A program made the position numbers and the translations under genes. A DNA stretch of 64,000 nucleotides. It comes from Arthrobacter sunyaminii. GTDB lineage: Bacteria > Actinomycetota > Actinomycetes > Actinomycetales > Micrococcaceae. Below, in pieces: positions 50,803 through 59,854 of the stretch. The stretch is from positions 1,550,001-1,614,000 of the forward strand of contig NZ_CP076456.1 in assembly GCF_018866305.1 (NCBI RefSeq), in the 5' to 3' direction. Every line of letters starts with the position of its first letter. The stretch's first letter is position 1. Below the pieces are notes generated by a model. That model saw only the letters and a list, made by a program, of their open reading frames with translations, ran no database searches and was not told the origin of the DNA.

Positions 50803-53800
50803 ATGAGTTCAACTGCTTACCTTCGTTACCCCGATCTGCATGGCGATCTCGTCACCTTTGTGGCGGAAGACGACGTCTGGATGGCGCCGGTTACCGGCGG
50901 ACGTGCCTGGCGCGTTTCTTCCATGCAGCTGCCGGCCCGCAGCCCGAAGTTCTCTCCGGACGGCACCCAAGTGGCGTGGCAGGTGCTCCAGGGCGGTGCT
51001 CCGGAGATCGTCACGGCGGATGTCAGCGGCGGGAACTTCCGGCAGCTGACCTTCTGGGGCAGCCAAAGTACCCGCATGAAGGGATTCAACTCGGCGGGGC
51101 AGGTTATAGCCACCAGTTCCGTGGAGCAGGAGGACAGCCGCCTGCGGTGGGCCTTCGCCGTTCCCCTGGACGGCGCAGCGCCCGTCAAGCTTCCGTACGG
51201 CCCGGTGGAAACCATCGCCGAAGGACCGGCCGTCGGTGATGAACGCCCCATGGTCATCGGCAGCATGCTCACCCGTGAACAGGCCTGGTGGAAGCGCTAC
51301 CGCGGCGGCACGGCCGGAAAACTGTGGATTGACGCGGACGGCAACGGGGAATTCGAACGCCTTGTCCCCGAGCTTGACGGCAACTTGTCGGACCCCATGT
51401 GGATTGAGGGGCGGGTTGCTTTCCTGTCCGACCACGAGGGATACGGCAACCTGTATTCGGTGACGCCGTCGGGCTCGGATCTGCGCCGGCACACGGACTT
51501 TGACACCTTCTATGTCCGCCACGCTTCCTCGGACGGCAGCCGCATTGTCTTCGAATCGGCAGGACGTTTGTGGCTGCTGCCCTCACTGGACGCTGAAGCC
51601 CAGCCCCTGGACATCGTCCTCGGGTCCGCCGGCACTGCCCGGCGCCCGCGTCCGCTGGACGTTGCCAGGCATCTTGCCGGCGTCGTCCCCGATGCCGCCG
51701 GAAACGCCAGCGTGGTGGAAACCCACGGCACGCTTCACTGGCTCACCCACCGCGACGGGCCTTCCCGGGTCATTGAGGCGGATTCCGCGGTGCGCGCCCG
51801 CCTGGGCCGCCCGCTGGGCGATTCCCGGGCCGTGTTCGTCTCGGACCGCCAGGGGGAAGAAGCGATTTACATTAAGGATGTCTTCGCCGAGCTGTCGGTT
51901 GGATCCGCTGCCGGCTCCCGGGCCGCGGAGGAGGCGCCCGTTTCCGATCCTGCCGCGAAAGACGCAGACGGCGCCGGCCTGGTTCTGCCCAGCCCGGTGT
52001 CCGCAGCCGGGTCTGCCGGGTTGCCGCAGGCAAGACCGCTGGCTGCAGAATCTCCGGCGGGAGGACAGTCGCCCGAATCCGCCTCCACGCCTGAATCCGC
52101 CCCCAAACCGGGGGACAGCACTGTCCGTGTGGAGTTCGAGCGGCCCACCCGGGTCAGCCAGCTGGCGCCCAGTCCGGACGGAAAGCGCGTGGGCGTGGCC
52201 ACCGAATACGGTGAAGTCTTTGTGCTCGACGTCGCTGCGGCCCAGTTGTTCCCGGTGGCCTCCACGGGCTTCGGCGCCGTAGATCAGCTCGCCTTTTCGC
52301 CGGACTCCCAGTGGCTTGCCTGGGCGGAACCGTCCAGCGCGGACGGGCGCACCCGGATCCGGCTCCGGTCCGTGCTGGATACGGAAGCACCGGTGATCGA
52401 TGTGACTGACGGCCGGTTTACGGACCACGATCCCTCGTTCACCACTGACGGCCGCTACTTGGCCTTCCTTTCCGAGCGCAGCTTTGATCCTGTCTATGAC
52501 ACGCACCGCTTCGATTTGAGCTTCCCGTCCTCCACCAAGCCGTTCCTGGTGGCACTGGCAGCGGGCACACCGTCGCCCTTTGGGCCTTCGGTTTCGGGCA
52601 CCGCGGCGGTTGCCGCAGGGGACGCGGCTAAAGATGACGGTGGGGCAAAGGCCGCCGCGGTTCCTGATGTGGTGGTGGATGCTGACCGGATAGGGGACCG
52701 GATTATTGCCGTTCCCGTCCCGCAGGGACGCTACGAGAAGCTCCGGACCGCAGACTCAGCCCTGCTGTGGCAGGCCGCTGACATCTACGGAGTGACCGGC
52801 GATGGCCGGGCCACAGCCACTGACCGCGACCCGGCCTCCCGGCTGGAACGCTTCGATCTTGTGAAGAAGGATCTGTCCATCCTTGTACCGGCCCTGGACG
52901 ATTTTGAGGTCAGCGGTGACGGCACCAAGGTGGTGCTGCGCCACGACAGCGGTGTCCGGGTGGTTCCCGCCTCCGCCAAAGTTGAGGAAGATTCCGGCGA
53001 GAACATCCGGGTGGAGTTGGGCCGGATCCGGGTGCGGATTGATCCGGTTCAGGTGTGGGGGCAGGCTTTTGACGAGGCCTGGCGGCTGCAGCGCGACTTC
53101 TTCTGGGCTCCGGACATGGGCGGTCTGGACTGGGAAGGCGTCCACTCCCGCTACCGGCCGCTGGTCCAGAACCTCGGCGGCCACGATGACCTGGTTGACC
53201 TGCTCTGGGAAATGCACGGGGAACTTGGCACCTCCCACGCCTACGTCACTCCGGCTCCCGTCACGGAACCGGGCTCGGGAAGCCAGGGGTTCCTCGGCGC
53301 CGACCTGCTGCCGGGAGCCGGCGGCTGGGAGGTGGTGCGCATTCTTGGCGCCGAGTCTTCGGACCCGCAGGCTACGTCACCGCTGAGCGCCCCGGGTGCG
53401 GACGTCCACCCCGGCGACATTATCGCCGCCGTGGACGGGCAGCCCGTTCCGGCCGGCGAAGGACCCGCTCCGCTGCTTGCCGGGGCGGCCGGCCGCACCG
53501 TGGAGCTGACCATTGTCTCCACAAACGACGACGGCGCACCCTCCCAGCGCCGTATCGCCGTCGTGCCGCTGCGCAGCGAGGAACGCCTCCGTTACCAGAA
53601 CTGGGTCCACGCCAACCGCCGCATTGTCCGCGACGCATCCGACGGCGCTTTCGGTTATCTGCACATCCCGGACATGGTGGCCAACGGCTGGTCACAGCTG
53701 CACCGTGACCTGGACCAGGAGGCATCGAAGCAGGCCCTGGTGGTGGACGTCCGGCGCAACCGCGGGGGACACACGTCCCAGCTGGTGGCCGAGCTGATCG

Positions 53801-54360
53801 GGCGGAAGGTGACTGCCTGGGCCAACCCCCGCGGCGGAAAGCCCACCCCCTATCCGGACCATGCTCCGAGGGGGCCCGTGGTGATCCTGACGGACGAGTT
53901 CGCCGGTTCGGACGGTGACATCATCACCCAGGTGGCCAAGCTGCGCAGTATCGGACCGGTGGTCGGCACCCGGACCTGGGGCGGCGTCGTCGGCATTGAC
54001 GGCCGGTTCCACCTGGTGGACGGGACCGTGGTCAACCAGCCCCGGTACGCCTATTGGTTCACCGGAGGTGTGGGCTGGGACGTGGAAAACCGGGGAGTGG
54101 AGCCGGACATTGAGGTGGCGTTCCCGCCGCATGCCTATGTGGCAGGGGATGACCCCCAGCTGGAGCACGGCGTTGGCATCCTGCGCGAAATGCTGTCGGA
54201 GATCCCCACGGATCAGCCGCCGGCCATGACCGGCTACCGGTCACTTCAGCCTGCCCCGCTTCCTCCGCGTCCGCAGGCGGAGCCCGGGGCGGCGGCTGTG
54301 CCCGGAGGTACGGTTCCCGGACCGGTTGCGGCTTCCTCTGCGGTTCCGGGCCGGCACTAG
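50803..54360 (+). CDS. Tricorn-type protease (S41 family)
   Basis: The 1185-residue protein has an N-terminal six-bladed and then seven-bladed beta-propeller region (about residues 1-620), interrupted by an Ala/Pro/Ser-rich insertion near 370-445, a C1 helical bundle (FDEAWRLQRDFFWAPDM), a PDZ-like domain (about 830-900) and a C-terminal S41 serine-protease core. The catalytic His is in GTSHAYV near residue 808 and the Ser in DEFAGSDGD near residue 1030. It has no signal peptide, so it likely degrades peptides in the cytoplasm downstream of larger proteases. No tricorn-interacting aminopeptidase lies nearby. Confidence 0.9.
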   Translation: MSSTAYLRYPDLHGDLVTFVAEDDVWMAPVTGGRAWRVSSMQLPARSPKFSPDGTQVAWQVLQGGAPEIVTADVSGGNFRQLTFWGSQSTRMKGFNSAGQVIATSSVEQEDSRLRWAFAVPLDGAAPVKLPYGPVETIAEGPAVGDERPMVIGSMLTREQAWWKRYRGGTAGKLWIDADGNGEFERLVPELDGNLSDPMWIEGRVAFLSDHEGYGNLYSVTPSGSDLRRHTDFDTFYVRHASSDGSRIVFESAGRLWLLPSLDAEAQPLDIVLGSAGTARRPRPLDVARHLAGVVPDAAGNASVVETHGTLHWLTHRDGPSRVIEADSAVRARLGRPLGDSRAVFVSDRQGEEAIYIKDVFAELSVGSAAGSRAAEEAPVSDPAAKDADGAGLVLPSPVSAAGSAGLPQARPLAAESPAGGQSPESASTPESAPKPGDSTVRVEFERPTRVSQLAPSPDGKRVGVATEYGEVFVLDVAAAQLFPVASTGFGAVDQLAFSPDSQWLAWAEPSSADGRTRIRLRSVLDTEAPVIDVTDGRFTDHDPSFTTDGRYLAFLSERSFDPVYDTHRFDLSFPSSTKPFLVALAAGTPSPFGPSVSGTAAVAAGDAAKDDGGAKAAAVPDVVVDADRIGDRIIAVPVPQGRYEKLRTADSALLWQAADIYGVTGDGRATATDRDPASRLERFDLVKKDLSILVPALDDFEVSGDGTKVVLRHDSGVRVVPASAKVEEDSGENIRVELGRIRVRIDPVQVWGQAFDEAWRLQRDFFWAPDMGGLDWEGVHSRYRPLVQNLGGHDDLVDLLWEMHGELGTSHAYVTPAPVTEPGSGSQGFLGADLLPGAGGWEVVRILGAESSDPQATSPLSAPGADVHPGDIIAAVDGQPVPAGEGPAPLLAGAAGRTVELTIVSTNDDGAPSQRRIAVVPLRSEERLRYQNWVHANRRIVRDASDGAFGYLHIPDMVANGWSQLHRDLDQEASKQALVVDVRRNRGGHTSQLVAELIGRKVTAWANPRGGKPTPYPDHAPRGPVVILTDEFAGSDGDIITQVAKLRSIGPVVGTRTWGGVVGIDGRFHLVDGTVVNQPRYAYWFTGGVGWDVENRGVEPDIEVAFPPHAYVAGDDPQLEHGVGILREMLSEIPTDQPPAMTGYRSLQPAPLPPRPQAEPGAAAVPGGTVPGPVAASSAVPGRH

Positions 54361-54378
54361 CCCCTGGTCTTGGGCTGT

Positions 54379-54415
54379 CCGCGGCCCTGCTTCTGCTTCG
54401 CAGGCAGGGCCGCGG
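54379..54415 (+). terminator. Terminator after the tricorn gene
   Basis: CCGCGGCCCTGC (54379-54390) pairs with GCAGGGCCGCGG (54404-54415) over a 13-base loop. The remaining gap to 54599 has no recognised riboswitch or gene. Confidence 0.65.
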
Positions 54416-54599
54416 GCAGCGGGGCTGTGAGTCCCTTCATTTTGCGGCGTTCCGGCCAGCGCAGACACCCAAGAGCTTGCAGCGTTGAAGGCGCACGGGC
54501 GTAGGAGTACCGTCGGAAAATGGGCATCTATCCCGACGTTTCCGAGGAGCGACCGGACATCGGCGTTTCCCGGAACCCCACCCAACCTCGGAGCATCGA

Positions 54600-55058
54600 A
54601 TGAATACCGCTACGCGTCCGTCCTACCTGCGCTGGGCGGCGATTGCGCTTGTTTTCGTCGGCGGTGGATTCGGTGCCGCCAGCCGCGAGGGCCTTTCTCT
54701 CGCCATCCCGAACCTCGGCGAGGTTCCTATCGCCATCCCGATCATCAACGTGGTCGGCGCTTTCCTGCTCGGTTACCTCTATGAAGCCGTCACCCGCCTC
54801 GACAAGGCGCGCCCGACCGGCGCGAACCTCAAGCTGCTGCTCGGCACCGGCTTCTGCGGCGGCTTCACCACCTACAGTTCGCTGGCCACCGACACTGCGG
54901 TGCTCTTTCGTGACGGGCTCCCCGGGTCCGCGGTGATCTACGCGCTTGCAACGGTGATCATCGGCGCCTGCGCCACCTGGGCGGGCATCGCCATTGCGAG
55001 TGCCGTCAATAACCGGAGCTCGAGTCCGCGTAAAGATGAGCAGGAGGACGCAACATGA
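54600..55058 (+). CDS. crcB: Fluoride channel CrcB/Fluc, subunit 1
   Basis: Fluc proteins are dual-topology or paired fluoride channels. This 152-residue member has four membrane helices and the motif GTGFCGGFTTYSSLATD, which lines the fluoride pore with conserved Thr/Ser and Phe positions. Start ATG 54600 follows GGAG. Its TGA overlaps the ATG of the second crcB gene. In such pairs the two proteins insert in opposite orientation and form a heterodimer. Confidence 0.92.
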   Translation: MNTATRPSYLRWAAIALVFVGGGFGAASREGLSLAIPNLGEVPIAIPIINVVGAFLLGYLYEAVTRLDKARPTGANLKLLLGTGFCGGFTTYSSLATDTAVLFRDGLPGSAVIYALATVIIGACATWAGIAIASAVNNRSSSPRKDEQEDAT

Positions 55059-55432
55059 CCCCGGGAATTTTCCTGATGCTCGCCCTGGCCGGCGGGTTGG
55101 GCGCCGTGGTGCGGTTCATCCTGGACGGCTTCATCCGCGCCCACTCCAAGACGCGGTTCGCGTGGGCGACGACGATCATCAACGTCTCCGGCTCCCTGGT
55201 GCTCGGTTTTCTTACCGGCCTCACCATCGAGCACTTTGTGTCGACCGACGTCAGCATCGTGATCGGCACCGGTTTCCTCGGCGGTTACACGACCTTCAGC
55301 ACGGCGAGCTACGAGACGGTGCAGCTCATCAAGAAGGGTCGCTACGGCGCGTCATTCATCAGCGGTATCGTCATGCTCGTGGTGTCGGTTGCGGCCGCCG
55401 TGATCGGCCTCTGGGTCGGTGCGGAGCTGTAA
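55055..55432 (+). CDS. crcB: Fluoride channel CrcB/Fluc, subunit 2
   Basis: The second Fluc subunit, 125 residues, four membrane helices, with GTGFLGGYTTFSTASYETV. It is translationally coupled to the first (ATGA). The N-terminal half includes GGLGAVVRFILDGFI with the conserved Arg and NVSGSLVLGFLTG with the conserved Asn. It ends 73 bases before the convergent lacI gene. Confidence 0.92.
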   Translation: MTPGIFLMLALAGGLGAVVRFILDGFIRAHSKTRFAWATTIINVSGSLVLGFLTGLTIEHFVSTDVSIVIGTGFLGGYTTFSTASYETVQLIKKGRYGASFISGIVMLVVSVAAAVIGLWVGAEL

Positions 55433-55505
55433 AGAGCAATGGTGGAGATCCGAGCAGGACTCGAAGGTGAGATGAAGGCCGAGGGGTTGATCTCTGCTTG
55501 GCCCG

Positions 55506-56522
55506 TCAGCCCGCAGCCGGCGCGGCCGTACTGTCACGGATGACGAGCCGCGTTGCGAGGTCCATCCGGGGGATGGTTTCCAGGGTGCCCTCACTCATGC
55601 GGATGACGAGCCGCGCCGCCTCCTCGGCCATCTCAGTGAGCGGCTGATGCACGGTTGTGAGGGCAGGGCTGGACCACTGGGCGAGCTGCAGATCGTCATA
55701 ACCGACGATGGACAAATCAAGAGGCACCCGCAGCCCGAGGGTTCTGGCCGCCTCGATGACGCCAAGTGCCTGGAGGTCGCTTCCCGCGAAGATCGCTGTG
55801 GGTCGGTCGGGCAGCGTCAGGAGCTCAAGGGCGATGCGGCGGCCGCCGTCCACCCGGAAGTTGCCGAATCGAACGAAGCGTTCATCGATCTCAAGACCGG
55901 CCGAGTTCATGGCGGACCGGTATCCGTCGACGCGGGCGAAGGAGCACATCATGTCGTCGCGGCCGGTGATCGCGGCAATCCTGGTGTGTCCCAGTTCGAT
56001 GAGATGGCGGGTGGCAACGAGGCCGCCGGACCAGTTCGCCGAGCCGACCGCGGGAACATCGGGGGCCGGATCGCCGGCCGGGTCGATGATGACGAACGGA
56101 ATGGCGCGGGATTTCAGGGCCGCCTTGGCTTCCGCCGCGAGATCGGCGAAGAGGAGCACCACCCCAACCGGGCGCCGGCGGAGAACCCCGGTGATCCAGG
56201 CCGGGGACGGGGAATGGCGGTCACCTGACTCGGTAAGTACAACGCTCAAATCGTTGGCACGGGCGACATTTTCGACTCCCCGAATTATCTCCATGGCCCA
56301 GGCTGTCTCGAGTTCGGGGAAAACGAGCTCGATCAGGGTGTCTCTGTTCGGCAGGCCGGGGCGCCGCTGATATCCGTGCTTGCCGAGGAGCTCCTCGACT
56401 TTTGCCCGCGTCTGTGCGGACACATCTGATCGTCCGTTGAGGACTTTCGAAACCGTGGAGAGTGAAACTCCCGCCTCAACGGCCAATTCATTGAGTTTGA
56501 CCTTGCCGCCTGAGTCGGCCAT
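55506..56522 (-). CDS. LacI-family repressor of the xylo-oligosaccharide locus
   Basis: A 338-residue LacI regulator: helix-turn-helix VKLNELAVEAGVSLSTVSKVLNGRSDVS at residues 8-35 in two helices, hinge GKHGYQRR, then the periplasmic-binding-protein-like sensor domain with FADLAAEAKAALKSR and YDDLQLAQWSSPALTT. It is divergent from the sugar transporter operon and shares an intergenic region with a CGAAA/TTTCG palindrome, as described for BxlR-type repressors of beta-xylosidase loci. It probably releases DNA on binding a xylo-oligosaccharide. Confidence 0.9.
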   Translation of the reverse strand: MADSGGKVKLNELAVEAGVSLSTVSKVLNGRSDVSAQTRAKVEELLGKHGYQRRPGLPNRDTLIELVFPELETAWAMEIIRGVENVARANDLSVVLTESGDRHSPSPAWITGVLRRRPVGVVLLFADLAAEAKAALKSRAIPFVIIDPAGDPAPDVPAVGSANWSGGLVATRHLIELGHTRIAAITGRDDMMCSFARVDGYRSAMNSAGLEIDERFVRFGNFRVDGGRRIALELLTLPDRPTAIFAGSDLQALGVIEAARTLGLRVPLDLSIVGYDDLQLAQWSSPALTTVHQPLTEMAEEAARLVIRMSEGTLETIPRMDLATRLVIRDSTAAPAAG

Positions 56523-56555
56523 TAGGGTCCAATCTGTATTAGTTAGGGGAAACCC

Positions 56556-56583
56556 TTGCGTTTAACTGTGCCGCTGCTAGGCT
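56556..56583 (+). promoter_or_regulatory. Promoter of the sugar transporter operon
   Basis: TTGCGT (56556-56561), a 16-base spacer and TAGGCT (56578-56583) predict a start near 56590. Confidence 0.6.
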
Positions 56584-56600
56584 CACACCACATTAGGTGC

Positions 56601-56627
56601 TTTCGACGCAAATGTCGAAACTTTCGA
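56601..56627. promoter_or_regulatory. Predicted LacI operator
   Basis: TTTCGAC and GTCGAAA (56601-56620) form one inverted repeat, and TCGAAACTTTCGA (56615-56627) is a perfect odd-centred palindrome overlapping it. Both lie just downstream of the predicted transcription start, suited to blocking RNA polymerase. CGAAA/TTTCG boxes have been described upstream of Streptomyces xylanase genes. Confidence 0.65.
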
Positions 56628-56640
56628 GAGGCGTTCAAAG

Positions 56641-57939
56641 ATGAACAAGCACGGTATCAGGAAGCTGCTGACAGTTGGGGCGGCGACCGCAATCGCGCTC
56701 GGCGGTCTGTCAGCGTGTGGCTCCGGCAGCGGAGGAACAGAAGACGGCGACGTCACCATGACGTTCTGGCATAACTCGACGACGGGCGCCGGCAAGGCGC
56801 ACTGGGAGAAGACGGTTGCAGCGTTCGAGGAGGCAAACCCCGGCGTAAAGATCGACATCCAGTCCATCCAGAACGAGGAAATGGACGGGAAGCTGCAGAC
56901 AGCGCTGAACTCCGGCGATGCGCCCGACATCTTCATGGCGCGGGGCGGTGGCAAGCTTGCGGATGTGGTTGCGGCCGGACAGGCCATGGATATTACCGAT
57001 TCCATCGACGATGCCACCAGGGCCGCTGTGCCCGAAGGCGTGCTGAACGCCTTCGAGGTTGACGGCAAAATTTACGGCATGCCGACCGCCGTGCTGCCCG
57101 GCGGCATCTTCTTCAGCCAGGACCTCTTGGCCGAAGCGGGCGTCGACGCGGCGCCGACGACAATGGACGAGCTCGGTTCCGCCGTCGACAAACTCAAGAC
57201 TGCCGGTATCGCCCCCATCGCCGTCGGCGCCAAGGACGCGTGGCCCGCTGCCCACTGGTACTACTTCTTCGCGTTGCGCTCATGCTCGCAGGACACGATG
57301 GACGAAGCGGCCGAGTCGAAGAAGTTTGACGACCCGTGCTGGCTTGAGGCCGGAAAAGAGATGGAAGCGTTCGTGGAAACGGAACCGTTCAATAACGGAT
57401 TCCTCACCACCTCGGCACAGCAGGGCGCCGGAAGCTCTGCAGGTCTGCTGGCGAACCACAAAGCAGCCATGGAACTCATGGGTGCCTGGAACCCGGGTGT
57501 CATCGCATCGCTGACCCCCGACCAGGAACCGCTGGAAGACCTGGACTGGTTCCCGTTCCCCGCCGTTGACGGAGGCGACGGCGCCGAAGGCGCCATGATG
57601 GGCGGCGTCGACGGATTCACCTGCTCCGCCCAGGCGCCGCAGGAAGAGTGCACTGCATTCCTGAACTTCTTCATGCAGCAGGAATACCAGGAGGACTACG
57701 CGGACGCGTTCCAGACTCTTCCGGCCAATCAGGACGCCCAGGCAGCTGTTACCGACCCGGCGCTTCAGTCGATCCTCCAGGCATACAACGACGCACCGTA
57801 CGTGACGGTGTGGCTGGACACCCTGTTCGGCCAGAACGTCGGTAACGCGCTGAATAAGGGGGTTGTCGATATGCTCGCCGGTCAGGGCTCCGCCGAAGAT
57901 ATCGTCTCCGCTGTGAACGACGCAGCGGCCAAGGGATAG
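56641..57939 (+). CDS. Sugar ABC transporter solute-binding lipoprotein (BxlE-like)
   Basis: A 432-residue family 1 binding protein anchored as a lipoprotein: the signal peptide ends in the lipobox LSAC with Cys26, followed by a Gly/Ser linker. VTMTFWHNSTTGAGKAHWEK is typical of the oligosaccharide-binding subgroup, and the sequence is rich in Trp and Asp as in xylo-oligosaccharide binders. It heads the operon with two permeases, GH3 and GH10 genes. No ATPase gene lies here, so a shared MsiK-type ATPase elsewhere is expected. Confidence 0.9.
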   Translation: MNKHGIRKLLTVGAATAIALGGLSACGSGSGGTEDGDVTMTFWHNSTTGAGKAHWEKTVAAFEEANPGVKIDIQSIQNEEMDGKLQTALNSGDAPDIFMARGGGKLADVVAAGQAMDITDSIDDATRAAVPEGVLNAFEVDGKIYGMPTAVLPGGIFFSQDLLAEAGVDAAPTTMDELGSAVDKLKTAGIAPIAVGAKDAWPAAHWYYFFALRSCSQDTMDEAAESKKFDDPCWLEAGKEMEAFVETEPFNNGFLTTSAQQGAGSSAGLLANHKAAMELMGAWNPGVIASLTPDQEPLEDLDWFPFPAVDGGDGAEGAMMGGVDGFTCSAQAPQEECTAFLNFFMQQEYQEDYADAFQTLPANQDAQAAVTDPALQSILQAYNDAPYVTVWLDTLFGQNVGNALNKGVVDMLAGQGSAEDIVSAVNDAAAKG

Positions 57940-57948
57940 CAGCAGACA

Positions 57949-58974
57949 ATGACTGAACCTGCAGGCGGCGCTCCGTTGATGACGGACGCTCAGCCGCCGC
58001 GGGGCACGGTTAAGGCAGGGGACGGCGCCCGCGCGTCGTCCCCTGCCGCACCGCGGCCCAGGCGGCGTGCAACGGACTGGCGCAAACGCCTCGAGATCAC
58101 GCTTCTGGCCGGGCCGGCCATCTTCGTTTTTGTCGGCTTCGTCATCTTCCCGGTGGTCCTGGCCGGCTACTACGGCTTCTTCCGTTGGAAGGGCTTTGGG
58201 CCGGCCACAGACTTCGTCGGCTTCGACAACTATAAGATCATCTTCCAGGACAGCGCGTTTCACGACGTGCTGCTGCACAACGGGTTCATCCTGGTGCTCT
58301 CCCTGGTCATTCAGGGCCCCATTGCGGTTGTCCTCGCGCTCCTGCTCAACCGGAGCATCCGGGGCCGCTCGCTCATCCGGGTCCTCATCTTCGTCCCGTA
58401 CATCATTTCCGAGGTCATAGTCGGGATCGGCTGGGGCCTCATGCTGCAGACATCCGGTGCCGTCAACGGGCTGCTGGACAGCATCGGGCTGGGAGCGTTC
58501 AAGGCAGACTGGCTCTCTGATCCGAAGATCGCCATCTGGTCCCTGATGGTGATCATCTCGTGGAAGTACATCGGATTTGCCGTCATTCTTTTCCTCGCCG
58601 GGCTGCAAAGCATTCCCAGCGAATTGTTCGAGGCAGCCGCGATCGACGGCGCCAGCTACTGGCAGACCCAGCGCACCATTACGCTGCCCCTTCTCGGGCC
58701 GACCGTGCGGATCTGGGCGTTCCTGTCCATCATCGGCTCGCTGCAGCTGTTCGACCTGGTCTTCATCATCTGGGGACAGTACGTCGCCTCGACAGCCGGG
58801 ACCTCGACCATGGCCACCTACATGGTTGCCAACGGACGCACATCGGGCAACTTCGGCTACGGCAGCGCTGTCGCCGTCGTCATGTTCCTGATCTCCCTCG
58901 TCATCGCATTGATCTACCAGCGGTTCGTTCTTCGGCGGGACACCGCCGGTGCCCTCACGTCAGGAAAGAAGTGA
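57949..58974 (+). CDS. Sugar ABC transporter permease 1 (BxlF-like)
   Basis: A MalF-type permease of 341 residues with an N-terminal Pro/Arg-rich cytoplasmic tail of about 45 residues and six membrane helices. The EAA loop reads ELFEAAAIDGASYWQTQRTITLPLL in overlapping parts near residue 225. The gene starts 9 bases after the binding-protein stop, and its TGA overlaps the next ATG (TGATG). Confidence 0.92.
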   Translation: MTEPAGGAPLMTDAQPPRGTVKAGDGARASSPAAPRPRRRATDWRKRLEITLLAGPAIFVFVGFVIFPVVLAGYYGFFRWKGFGPATDFVGFDNYKIIFQDSAFHDVLLHNGFILVLSLVIQGPIAVVLALLLNRSIRGRSLIRVLIFVPYIISEVIVGIGWGLMLQTSGAVNGLLDSIGLGAFKADWLSDPKIAIWSLMVIISWKYIGFAVILFLAGLQSIPSELFEAAAIDGASYWQTQRTITLPLLGPTVRIWAFLSIIGSLQLFDLVFIIWGQYVASTAGTSTMATYMVANGRTSGNFGYGSAVAVVMFLISLVIALIYQRFVLRRDTAGALTSGKK

Positions 58975-59846
58975 TGACTGCTATCGAAACTCCCACGCGC
59001 CCGCGCAAAAAGCGTCCGCCAAGGGAGCGCCAGCCATGGGGCAGCCCCGCGACCTACTTCGTCGCGTTTGTCTTCATCTCACTCTGCCTCGGACCCGTCA
59101 TCTACATTATTCTCGGCGGCTTCCGCGACAACTCGCAGATCACCAATTCGCCCGCGGGACTCCCAAACCCGTGGAATTTCGACAACTACGCGGAGGTGCT
59201 TGCGAGCCCGACCTTCTGGCAGCAGGTCGGCAACTCGGCAATTGCCGCGATTGCCACGACCGTTGGTGTGGTGGTGCTCGGGCTGATGGCCAGCTTCATT
59301 CTTGCGCGGTACAACTTTGCCGGCCGCGGGGCGATGTATTCGCTCTTCGCCGCCGGGCTCATGTTCCCGATGACCGTGGCGATCACGCCGCTCTACATCC
59401 TCGTCAGGGACCTGGGCTTGATGAACAGCCTGGGCGGCGTGATTCTCCCGCAGATTGCCTTCGGCCTGCCGGTGACGATCATCATCCTGGTGCCGTTCCT
59501 CAAAGCCATCCCCGACGAAATCGAAGAGGCAGCGGCGATTGACGGTACCAGCCGCCTGGGCTTCTTCTTCCGGATGGTGGTTCCGCTGTCCCTGCCGGGC
59601 GTCGTGACGACGGGCATTCTTGCCTTCGTGGCGAGCTGGAACAGCTACCTTCTGCCGCTGTTCATCCTCAGCGACCAGGCGTCCTACACCCTCCCGCTCG
59701 GAGTCCAGGCGTTCGCTTCGCAGTATTCGGTGGACACGGCAAAGGTACTCGCCTTCACTTCGCTGTCCATGATTCCAGCACTCATCTTCTTCACGCTGTT
59801 TGAGCGCCGCATCGTCGGCGGACTCACCGGCGCGGTCAAAGGATAG
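58974..59846 (+). CDS. Sugar ABC transporter permease 2 (BxlG-like)
   Basis: A MalG-type permease of 290 residues with six membrane helices and the EAA loop EIEEAAAIDGTSRLGFFFRM near residue 182. I start at ATG 58974, which overlaps the upstream TGA and follows AGGAAAG; the frame is open to 58560 inside the first permease gene but that is read-through of a shadow frame. It ends 8 bases before the GH3 start. Confidence 0.92.
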   Translation: MTAIETPTRPRKKRPPRERQPWGSPATYFVAFVFISLCLGPVIYIILGGFRDNSQITNSPAGLPNPWNFDNYAEVLASPTFWQQVGNSAIAAIATTVGVVVLGLMASFILARYNFAGRGAMYSLFAAGLMFPMTVAITPLYILVRDLGLMNSLGGVILPQIAFGLPVTIIILVPFLKAIPDEIEEAAAIDGTSRLGFFFRMVVPLSLPGVVTTGILAFVASWNSYLLPLFILSDQASYTLPLGVQAFASQYSVDTAKVLAFTSLSMIPALIFFTLFERRIVGGLTGAVKG

Positions 59847-59854
59847 GACTTTCC

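Noticed and set aside
54416..54599. Possible fluoride riboswitch before crcB
   Set aside because: The conserved core of the crcB motif is not seen in the region.
56446..56453. TTTCGAAA inside lacI as a second operator
   Set aside because: It falls in the codons for the conserved VSKV helix-turn-helix segment and may simply reflect codon choice; binding cannot be inferred.
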